From the NCBI RefSeq assembly GCF_000429565.1, contig NZ_AUCC01000035.1:1-34916 (forward strand): a stretch of 34,916 nt of DNA, given 5' to 3'. A program made the position numbers and the translations under genes. The notes under the pieces are model-generated. The model searched no databases. It saw only the letters and a program-made list of their open reading frames with translations, and had not been told where the DNA came from. Source of the stretch: Arsenophonus nasoniae DSM 15247. Lineage in GTDB: Bacteria; Pseudomonadota; Gammaproteobacteria; Enterobacterales; Enterobacteriaceae. Positions 9,497 through 17,148 of this stretch are shown one piece after another (positions within the stretch are counted from its first letter, which is position 1; the number at the start of each line of letters is the position of its first letter).

Positions 9497-10219
9497 GGTT
9501 GCAAATTTTTATAGTAATCGATAATAGGGCTAATAATAACAGCTAGCAAGACATATATAATAGTCTTTTTATTTTTTGGGTCAAATTTGTTTGCTAAGAG
9601 GCAGAGGATATTTATATTTACCACTGATGATTAACGGTAAAAGCATCCACTACATTTGACTTAAGCTGATTTTAAATCGACCAGAATTGCGATAAAAATT
9701 TATTTTATCAGATATTAATACAATATTAGATAATTTTTTATTATGGTATTAACTAATATAACTGTCTAATTAAATTAAAATGTTTTTTATTTGTAATATT
9801 GCAATAAGATAGTATGTCAACAAATGAAAAAAATAGAATAAAGGATCGTAAATAAAATTTAATAATCAATATTTAGTATAAAAATTTTTGCTAAAAATAG
9901 GGTAAGTTAATCATAAATAAATTGTAAAAATTTATGCTGATATTGAATGTAATAAATTAAAATAGCAAGCTGTAAAAAATATTAAATAAGTTGTTAAATG
10001 TTTTTAATGACAGGATTTTTTGTTAAAAAATCCGCCTATTATCTATTTTTGCATCGATAAATATTACTTTATAGGATTGATTTTAGTTAAATAAACCAAC
10101 AATTGCTAAACTGTTCACAATTTCTTGATAAAGTTTTTGCTGTAATAACGCGTATTACATGCTTTTGGACTTGATTTTTGCAAAATAAAATAATTAAGCA
10201 GTCAATAGGAGTTTATTGC
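9497..10219. other. AT-rich intergenic region, divergent promoters expected
   Basis: About 720 bases between queH and the GH-D gene, which diverge from here. No gene, RNA or mobile element is recognisable. The only distinctive element is a perfect hairpin at 10013-10033. No well-spaced promoter pair could be picked with confidence. Confidence 0.5.
10013..10033. repeat. Perfect 9-bp inverted repeat
   Basis: GGATTTTTT, a GTT loop, then AAAAAATCC. It stands alone in AT-rich DNA 187 bases before the GH-D gene. It could be a terminator-like hairpin, a regulatory site, or a chance palindrome in AT-rich sequence. Confidence 0.5.
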
Positions 10220-12133
10220 ATGAGAGCATTGAGGGTTATTATATTAAGTGTGTTTATAACTTTATGTTTAGTAAAATCTTTACAGGCAAAAGAGTATCAA
10301 CTATCGGGTAAAAATATTAATATTCTATTATCCAATAATACTAAAGGTTTATTATTGTGCTTTAAAAATAATAAAGATAATGATGTCATTAAAACTAATA
10401 ATTTATTTGAAATTAGTTTTAATTCAGGAATAAAATTAACTGAAAAAGATTTTAACTTGCAAGCTATAAAGCAGGATAAAGAGACCATTACAATCAATTA
10501 TATTAGGAATAATATTAAAGTAACAACGATACTTACTTTATATGACCAAGCAGATTTTGCTCGTTATGAAATCCGCATCACAGCTGCAAATGAACCCTTA
10601 AACATGAGTCTGGTGTCATTAATGCCTTTTAAGACCCAAGCGCCTTTTGTTTATGGTTCGGTTGTCAGTTCTCCAATTATTAGTGATTCATTTTTTATTA
10701 TTCCAGAAAATCCGTTAACCAATACGACGGCTTATGAGGGCGGAGTGACACAAAAAATAGTGCAGGCCATTCCTCTACAACCCGCTCATACACTCAGTTA
10801 TAAAACTTATATTGGCACTTATGAAAGCGGTCAATTGCGTCGTCATGTCAATCAGTTTTTAAATGTTGTCCGTGCTCGTCCTTATCATCCATATTTGCAC
10901 TATAACTCTTGGCTTGATATTGGTTTTTTTAATCCTTATACCGAAAAGCAAGCATTATTACGTATTGAACAGTATGGCGAAGAGCTGGTCAATAAACGCG
11001 GTGTAAAATTAAATGGCTATTTATTTGATGATGGTTGGGATAATTTAAAAGGTAATTGGGGATTCAGTGCCAATTTTCCTAATGAGTTTAATAAATTAAA
11101 ATTAGCGGCTGAAAAATATCATGCCGCCTTAGGCATTTGGTTATCACCTTGGGGCGGATATAACAAACCACGCGATATTCGCGTTTCACATGCTGCTGAA
11201 TTTGGTTATGAGATCATGGATGGTAAATTGGCTTTATCCGGTGCTAATTATTATGCCAACTTTCATAAACGTATTTTAGAGTTAATTAAACAACAAAATA
11301 TTACTATGTTTAAACTGGATGGTACCGGCAATGCGGATAAGGTAATTCCAGGTAGTCCATTTACCAGTGATTTTGCTGCGGCAATCCATATGATTAGTGA
11401 TATGCGAAAAGCCAATAATAAACTTTATATTAACTTGACCACAGGCACTCAAGCGACACCTTCCTGGCTTTTTTACGCTGATTCGATTTGGCGTGGGGGT
11501 GATGATGTTAATTTTTATGGCCCGGGTACTAAAGTACAACAATGGCTGACTTATCGTGATGCTGAAACCTATCGTTCAGTTGTGATGAAAGGGCCATTAT
11601 TTCCCCTTAATTCCTTGATGTTACATGGTATTATTTATGCTAAGCAAGCCAAATATCTTGCTCGACAATCAGAGCAGGACTTTGCTGATCAAGTTTGGAG
11701 TTATTTCGCTAGCGGTACTCAGTTACAAGAATTGTATATTACGCCTGAGCTGTTGAGCGATAATAATTGGCATGTATTAGCTACTGCAGCAAATTGGGCA
11801 CGTGAAAATCAAGCTATTTTATTTGACAGCCATTGGATAGGTAGTGATCCGACCAAATTAGCGATCTATGGTTGGGCTGCCTGGAGTAACAATAAATCGA
11901 TTATTAGTTTAAGAAACCCATCGGATAAACTCCAAGTTTATTATTTGGATTTACAGCATGATTTAGAATTACCGGCTGGCGCGCCACAAAGTTATCAAGT
12001 TAGCCTGAATTATATTAGTAAAAATGGTAGTAAAAAACCGGCTAAGATTAATAAATCGGCATTAGTGACCTTAGCACCTTTTGAAACAGTTGTTATGTTA
12101 TTAGCGCCTGATAATGGTAAAAAGGGGCGATAA
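10220..12133 (+). CDS. Secreted clan GH-D glycosidase (GH36-like, alpha-galactosidase superfamily)
   Basis: A 637-residue protein with a Sec signal peptide (MRALRVIILSVFITLCLVKS, cut near LQA|KE, residue 23). A beta-sandwich-like N-terminal part (about 25-215) precedes a TIM barrel with clan GH-D signatures: YLFDDGWDN (269-275, as in the DDGW motif of GH36), ITMFKLDGTGN with probable nucleophile Asp367, and SIWRGGDDVNF with a probable acid/base Asp at 428 or 429. A small beta domain ends it. The substrate is probably an alpha-galactoside or alpha-N-acetylgalactosaminide, but this is inference. ATG 10220 is preferred to an upstream in-frame TTG (10178) because AGGAG (10207-10211) lies 8 bases before it and it gives a clean signal peptide. 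Flanked by long spacers, so probably monocistronic. Confidence 0.78.
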   Translation: MRALRVIILSVFITLCLVKSLQAKEYQLSGKNINILLSNNTKGLLLCFKNNKDNDVIKTNNLFEISFNSGIKLTEKDFNLQAIKQDKETITINYIRNNIKVTTILTLYDQADFARYEIRITAANEPLNMSLVSLMPFKTQAPFVYGSVVSSPIISDSFFIIPENPLTNTTAYEGGVTQKIVQAIPLQPAHTLSYKTYIGTYESGQLRRHVNQFLNVVRARPYHPYLHYNSWLDIGFFNPYTEKQALLRIEQYGEELVNKRGVKLNGYLFDDGWDNLKGNWGFSANFPNEFNKLKLAAEKYHAALGIWLSPWGGYNKPRDIRVSHAAEFGYEIMDGKLALSGANYYANFHKRILELIKQQNITMFKLDGTGNADKVIPGSPFTSDFAAAIHMISDMRKANNKLYINLTTGTQATPSWLFYADSIWRGGDDVNFYGPGTKVQQWLTYRDAETYRSVVMKGPLFPLNSLMLHGIIYAKQAKYLARQSEQDFADQVWSYFASGTQLQELYITPELLSDNNWHVLATAANWARENQAILFDSHWIGSDPTKLAIYGWAAWSNNKSIISLRNPSDKLQVYYLDLQHDLELPAGAPQSYQVSLNYISKNGSKKPAKINKSALVTLAPFETVVMLLAPDNGKKGR

Positions 12134-12196
12134 AATATTGGTTAGAATTTTAGCTTAAATAGCATGATCCAGTTAATTAATATCGACATATAAGAG

Positions 12197-12222
12197 CCTC
12201 CTTGCCATTGTTGGCATGGAGG
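12197..12222. terminator. Hairpin between convergent genes, likely terminator
   Basis: CCTCC-T-TGCCA, loop TTGT, TGGCA-T-GGAGG: ten base pairs around one T-T mismatch. It lies 63 bases after the GH-D stop and 24 bases beyond the end of the convergent small gene. There is no clear T-run on either side, so rho-independent action is uncertain. Confidence 0.6.
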
Positions 12223-12246
12223 ATATTACAGGTTCATTGCGTAAAT

Positions 12247-12516
12247 TTACTTTTCAAGTGTACATTCTCTGATACTAACAAAAGAATTGGGGCCATCAAC
12301 TTTATATTGCTCCTTGGCTTGTTCTCTAGCCTCTTGTTCGCTAGAGGCAGTGAAAATCCAATCCCATACTCCTTGATCATCTTTATTACCGTAGTTTCCT
12401 TTGCAGTAATATTGTTGTTTTCCTGCAGGTTCTGCAAATACACTCGATGAAAAGGTTGCTGCTATTGCAGAAGTTACTGATAATATTAATAACCCACGTT
12501 TTATAACAATATTCAT
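12247..12516 (-). CDS. Small secreted protein of unknown function
   Basis: An 89-residue protein with a clear Sec signal peptide ending SSSVFA|EP (about residue 28), leaving a mature chain of about 61 residues. The mature part has exactly two cysteines, Cys38 (QYYCKG) and Cys85 (IRECTLEK), placed to close one disulfide around a charged helix (SEQEAREQAKEQY). AGGAA sits about 8 bases before the ATG on the minus strand, which with the signal peptide argues that the gene is real. I do not recognise the family. It converges with the GH-D gene, and a spacer of about 670 bases lies upstream of it. Confidence 0.7.
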   Translation of the reverse strand: MNIVIKRGLLILSVTSAIAATFSSSVFAEPAGKQQYYCKGNYGNKDDQGVWDWIFTASSEQEAREQAKEQYKVDGPNSFVSIRECTLEK

Positions 12517-13190
12517 ATTAAGTTCCTTATGTTAATTGAGTATTTACTCATTCACTTATGCATCGATAGTACAAACAATAACCATGAAAAGGTAATCCAT
12601 TTGTTAATATTTTGTCTAATTATATTTATTTATTAAATAAAGGTAAGTAAATGGTAAAAAATAAACTTGCATTAATGGTGATAAATGTTGAAATTTAATA
12701 TTCAGCTACTATTTTATTTAATAATTTTTTATTTTATCCATTATATCAACTTTCTAGATATAAAATAACAGAATTAAAGCCTGTCTTAACATGGCAATAA
12801 TTTAGTATGAAATTAATAAATTATTTATAAGTTAAATATTAAATTACAAAATATATGAATATTTATTTTTTATCATTACTAATGATAGGGTATTAAAGAT
12901 CAGTTAATTTTACAAATATTTATGATTAATAATATTGTTAATATTAATTTTAAATCATTAAAAATATATATAAGAACTATCGTTGTTAACAAATTAACGA
13001 TAATTACTATAAATGAATTATTATTAAGCGGCTGAATGTTAAAAATTTACACTTTATTTTTTTATTATTAATAATAAATGATGTAATATAATTTAAGTAG
13101 TCATTTTAATTACGCTTAATATTAAAAATCAAATAAGTTAGCATGACATGGATATAATAAAAAGTAATAAATCTCGAGGAGCTGGCATTA
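12517..13190. other. AT-rich intergenic region
   Basis: About 670 very AT-rich bases between divergent genes. An imperfect operator-like dyad, TATCGTT-(11)-AACGATA, is at 12978-13002. AGGAG (13177-13181) is the ribosome binding site of the next gene. No open frame or RNA gene was recognised. Confidence 0.5.
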
Positions 13191-14621
13191 ATGAAAAAGA
13201 TTATTAGCTTTAGCATTCTATTATTATTGATTGGCTGTGGCAGTAAAACGCCGCCTACATCGTCATCATTTAGCAATAAGCAAGATATTATCTTTATTGA
13301 TCAAACGAAAAAACTTTTTCCGATAGCTAATTATCCCCAAAATAGCGCTCGCTGGATCCCGCCTAATGAACCGAGCTATCGACAACCATTTTTAACTAAA
13401 GTACAACAAAAAGAAGCGCTTGATAACCTGTTGGCACACTATTTTGGGGAACACTCTCCCTGGAATGAGAATTACATTCAGTCAGTTTTACAGGATGCAA
13501 AAGGTGCGAAAAGAAATTTATCCCATTTTGCGGAAGAGTTTACTGCGCCTAATGTGAGTCACTATGGTGAAAATTTTCGCTTATTAGATGCTAACTGGAA
13601 AGCAAAAATGCAACATCGGGTATCCGTACCGATAGCTGATCAATATACTCCTGCTGCCCGAGCGATCACTTTGCGTGAAACCGCGGTAAGATTCCTACCA
13701 ACTGCCTATCCTGCTTTTGAAGATCCGCGTGGGGCAGGTCAAGGTTATCCTTTCGATATGCTGCAAAATTCAGCCCTTCATCCAGCTGAACCGATTTACA
13801 TTGCGGCAGTAACAGCAGATAAATCCTGGAGTTTCATTGTTTCATCAACGGTCATGGGATGGGTGGATAGTTCACATATTGCTAAAGTAAATGATCATTT
13901 TATCCAGCAGTGGACAGCCATGGCAAACAAAAAGTTGGCTGCAGTCATTAATGATAATGCCAGTTTCACTGATGAACAGGGCATATTTAGATTTACCGCC
14001 CGTACAGGCACATTATTGCCAATAAAATCGATTAATGGTAAGGCAAAAATTGCATTACCAGCATCCGGTGACGATGGTTATGCCAGTATTCGTTATACAG
14101 CACAGTCTGAGCAACAAGTGCGTCAGATACCTATCTTACCAACCGCAGAAAATATGGCTCATATCATCCAATATATGCAAGGCAAGAATTATGGCTGGGG
14201 AAATCTTTATGGTTTTAATGACTGTTCTGCTGAAGTGAGAAATCTTATGTTGCCTTTTGGTATTTTTCTGCCAAGAGATTCACTGCCCCAATCGTTAAGT
14301 GGCAAGCGAATTGACCTGAGTCATCATTCAACCAATGAACGGATTAATTATTTGATGAAATATGGCCAGCCATTTAAAACATTAGTTTATATAAAAGGTC
14401 ATATTATGCTGTATGTTGGTAACTCCGATTGGCAAGGACAGACAGTACCGATAATCTACCATAATGTATGGGCATTAAGACCCGCAGCGCCACCGAGTCG
14501 CAGCATCATTGGCCAATCCGTTTTTCTGCCGCTCTTATCACAATATCCTGAGGAGCCGGAGCTTGAATCACTGGCAAGCAAACCACTCTTTATTATTAGC
14601 TATCTCGATCAAAAGGAGTAA
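13191..14621 (+). CDS. NlpC/P60 (C40) peptidase lipoprotein with SH3-type domains
   Basis: A 476-residue lipoprotein: signal MKKIISFSILLLLIGCG with lipobox LIGC, lipidated Cys16, so probably anchored in the outer membrane facing the periplasm. A stabilising N-terminal region is followed by SH3-like segments (about 145-300; WSFIVSSTVMGWVDSSHI is a typical SH3b stretch) and a C-terminal NlpC/P60 papain-like domain: Cys345 in GFNDCSAEV, His404 in IKGHIMLYVG, and His424 in IIYHN as the likely third polar residue. Such enzymes cut peptidoglycan stem peptides, usually D-Glu-gamma-DAP bonds. AGGAG (13177-13181) lies 9 bases before the ATG. A copy of the last 21 codons is found again at 22599-22664 before the second toxin gene. 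Confidence 0.88.
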   Translation: MKKIISFSILLLLIGCGSKTPPTSSSFSNKQDIIFIDQTKKLFPIANYPQNSARWIPPNEPSYRQPFLTKVQQKEALDNLLAHYFGEHSPWNENYIQSVLQDAKGAKRNLSHFAEEFTAPNVSHYGENFRLLDANWKAKMQHRVSVPIADQYTPAARAITLRETAVRFLPTAYPAFEDPRGAGQGYPFDMLQNSALHPAEPIYIAAVTADKSWSFIVSSTVMGWVDSSHIAKVNDHFIQQWTAMANKKLAAVINDNASFTDEQGIFRFTARTGTLLPIKSINGKAKIALPASGDDGYASIRYTAQSEQQVRQIPILPTAENMAHIIQYMQGKNYGWGNLYGFNDCSAEVRNLMLPFGIFLPRDSLPQSLSGKRIDLSHHSTNERINYLMKYGQPFKTLVYIKGHIMLYVGNSDWQGQTVPIIYHNVWALRPAAPPSRSIIGQSVFLPLLSQYPEEPELESLASKPLFIISYLDQKE

Positions 14622-14670
14622 TGATGATTCGATAAATTTTGACCCTTATCTTTTATTAACGCAATGCAAC

Positions 14671-14704
14671 TGCCAGTGGCAAATTAACAATCTTGCGGCT
14701 GGCA
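14671..14704 (+). terminator. Hairpin terminator after the NlpC/P60 gene
   Basis: TGCCAG-TG-GCAA, a ten-base loop, then TTGC-GG-CTGGCA, followed at 14711-14718 by CTCCTTTT. It is about 50 bases after the stop codon. A homologous hairpin with a better-paired stem occurs at 22717-22750. Confidence 0.65.
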
Positions 14705-14884
14705 GCAATTCTCCTTTTGTTCATTCAGATGTTTGCTAACGCTTACTATTTTCTAGCAATCATTTTCTATCAATCATTTTATGTAATATTTGATGTAGTT
14801 AACATTCTTGAATAGCTGAATTGTTAAATTTTGCTAAATTAATAAGTCATTTTTAACAATTTGCTTAGATTAGGATGGTGCATA

Positions 14885-16924
14885 ATGGATCTATCACCTG
14901 CTTTATGGAGTTTAATCACTGAATGGCGTGATTGGGCATCAGAACCAAATATTAATCCATCGGAACAGAGAGAGACCGCATTAAACAGAGTTTTTGCCTG
15001 TATTATTAAAAAAGATCCACATCTTGATTTATCCCACTTGTCTTTAACTTCGTTGCCTACTTTACCAGAATGGTTAATAACATTAGATATTCATGATAAT
15101 CAGTTAACCACATTGCCTGATAATCTACCTAAAACATTAACTCATTTGGATGCAGGTAAAAATCAATTAACTAGCTTACCTGAGCGTCTACCTGAAACAT
15201 TAATAGAAATAAGGGTTGATCATAATAAGTTGACTAGGCTACCTGATAATCTGCCAAAAAACTTATCTATGTTGAATGCTGATCATAATCGATTAAGTAG
15301 CTTGCCAGAGCATCTGCCTGACAGATTATCAGTATTTGATGTTAGTGATAACCAATTGACGGCTATACCTCATAATTTACCCCCATCATTAACCATTTTA
15401 TATATTAATAAAAATAACCTCGAAAGTTTGTCTGATAATCTACCGAATGAGCTATTTTATCTTGATGCCAGCGACAATCCATTGACTGCTTTACCTAATA
15501 AATTACCCTTCAAGCTAGAAAAATTAATGGTCAATAACGCATTTTTGACCGCATTACCAAATACACTGCCTGACGAGTTATACCATCTAAGTGTCAGCAA
15601 CAATCAAATAACCGCGCTGCCTGCTAAACTTCCGCCTAAGTTACAAGCGCTGACAATCGATATCAATCAGTTAAGCGTATTACCCAATCAACTGCCAGCA
15701 CTACTAAGAATGCTGAATGTAGCATCTAATAAATTAACATGCTTACCGGAAGTATTGCCCGAAGATTTAATTTTGTTGGATGTTAGTCATAATCAATTAA
15801 AAGCACTACCTAAAAATTTACCAAACAACTTACTTACCTTACTCGCTAATGACAATCAACTGGCCTCACTACCATTTTTACCAACAGAATTAAATATTGT
15901 TAAAATTTATGGTAATCAGTTAAAAAATATACCCGATGAACTACCACCTTGGTTAACAGTATTAGATATTGGTGATAACCAATTAACGGCAATTGAAGGC
16001 AGTTTACCGGTTGAATTAGAAGTGTTAAATGTTAGTCGAAATCAACTAAAAAAATTGCCTGACCATTTATCAGATTCTTTAGTAGAAATTGATGCGAGTT
16101 ATAATGAACTAGTTTCACTACCTGATAAATTGCCTGTTGCGTTAAACCGCTTACTGATTGCCGGCAATCAATTAACTTGGCTAGGCTGGAATTTGCCGCG
16201 TGGGATCACCCAATTAGATGTTAAACGCAATCAATTAAAAGCGTTACCCGAGGACTTACCGGATGGGATCACTGAATTAGATGTTAGCCACAATCAATTG
16301 AGGGAATTTCCTAATCATATACCCGAGTCACTTGAAATTTTGGATGTCAGCTATAACAAATTTATTAGCTTGCCTGCTCATTTACCGCTAAGCTTACAAT
16401 ATATTGTTGCTCACCATAACCAACTCAATTTGTTGCCCAATCCATTACCTCTTTACCTCAAGATTCTGATTGTTAATAATAATGAATTAACTCAATTGCC
16501 TGAAGTTATGCCTGTTTTTTTACAGCAGATCGTGGTACATAATAATCAATTAACTGAATTGCCACATTTTTTTGAAGATTTATCCTATCTTGATGCCAGT
16601 TATAACCAATTAACTGAGTTTCCTGCCCACTTTCCTAGTGATGTGGTGACTCTTATTCTGCATAATAATCAGTTGCGGGCTTTACCGACTCATTTATTCG
16701 AAGAACTGATCTTTTTAGATGTACATAATAATCAGATAGCCACCTTACCTGAATATCTGCCTTTAATGTTAGAGTACAGTGATTTTAGTGCTAATCCATT
16801 GGACGCCATTCCGACTCGCTTTCCATTACAATTCCCTCAATGGCACGCTGCTGAGCATAGCATCGACATTTCAGAGGAGGCGTTAGGTAATTGGGCGGCT
16901 GATAGCAATATTACTGTTGACTAG
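14885..16924 (+). CDS. LRR protein, N-terminal piece of toxin copy A
   Basis: 679 residues before the first TAG. Residues 1-56 form an IpaH/YopM-type N-cap (TEWRDWASEPNINPSEQRE then LDLSHLSLTSLP), similar to the N-terminal caps of Shigella IpaH and Salmonella SspH effectors. It is followed by 28 repeats of the pattern LPxxLPxxLxxLxVxxNxLxx, mostly 21 residues and three of 20, then a degenerate cap (IPTRFPLQF...). No E3-ligase (NEL) domain follows. An in-frame TTG 24 bases upstream is possible, but ATG 14885 has the better ribosome binding site and matches copy B. This piece alone could make a soluble LRR protein. Confidence 0.8.
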   Translation: MDLSPALWSLITEWRDWASEPNINPSEQRETALNRVFACIIKKDPHLDLSHLSLTSLPTLPEWLITLDIHDNQLTTLPDNLPKTLTHLDAGKNQLTSLPERLPETLIEIRVDHNKLTRLPDNLPKNLSMLNADHNRLSSLPEHLPDRLSVFDVSDNQLTAIPHNLPPSLTILYINKNNLESLSDNLPNELFYLDASDNPLTALPNKLPFKLEKLMVNNAFLTALPNTLPDELYHLSVSNNQITALPAKLPPKLQALTIDINQLSVLPNQLPALLRMLNVASNKLTCLPEVLPEDLILLDVSHNQLKALPKNLPNNLLTLLANDNQLASLPFLPTELNIVKIYGNQLKNIPDELPPWLTVLDIGDNQLTAIEGSLPVELEVLNVSRNQLKKLPDHLSDSLVEIDASYNELVSLPDKLPVALNRLLIAGNQLTWLGWNLPRGITQLDVKRNQLKALPEDLPDGITELDVSHNQLREFPNHIPESLEILDVSYNKFISLPAHLPLSLQYIVAHHNQLNLLPNPLPLYLKILIVNNNELTQLPEVMPVFLQQIVVHNNQLTELPHFFEDLSYLDASYNQLTEFPAHFPSDVVTLILHNNQLRALPTHLFEELIFLDVHNNQIATLPEYLPLMLEYSDFSANPLDAIPTRFPLQFPQWHAAEHSIDISEEALGNWAADSNITVD

Positions 16925-17148
16925 GCTAACGGCAGGGCGATTGCCGTAGAAAGAATAACAGCTTGCATTGATAATAATAGTAATTCACTTGATTTATCCG
17001 GTTTACATTTAACCCGTTTACCCGCTCATTTACCCGCGACTATTAGCGAACTTAGAATAAATAACAATCAACTGTCAATTTTACCTAGCCATTTGCCAGC
17101 TAAGCTAAAATATTTATATGCGGCCGATAATCAGTTAAATGCTTTACC
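16876..17148 (+). repeat. Near-identical conversion-like tract shared with copy B
   Basis: Compared by eye with the matching part of copy B (about 24920-25192), this 273-base tract shows only two differences, both within one codon: GAA in copy B is TAG here (16922-16924). Differences are frequent on both sides. It covers the second N-cap and the first LRRs of block 2. Confidence 0.75.

Noticed and set aside
10178-10219. TTG start 14 codons upstream for the GH-D enzyme
   Set aside because: It has no ribosome binding site and would put a charged extension before a good signal peptide; ATG 10220 has AGGAG at proper spacing.
12202-12450. 82-residue plus-strand frame opposite the small secreted protein
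   Set aside because: It overlaps the opposite gene almost fully, begins inside the hairpin region, and lacks a ribosome binding site; the minus-strand gene has a clean signal peptide.
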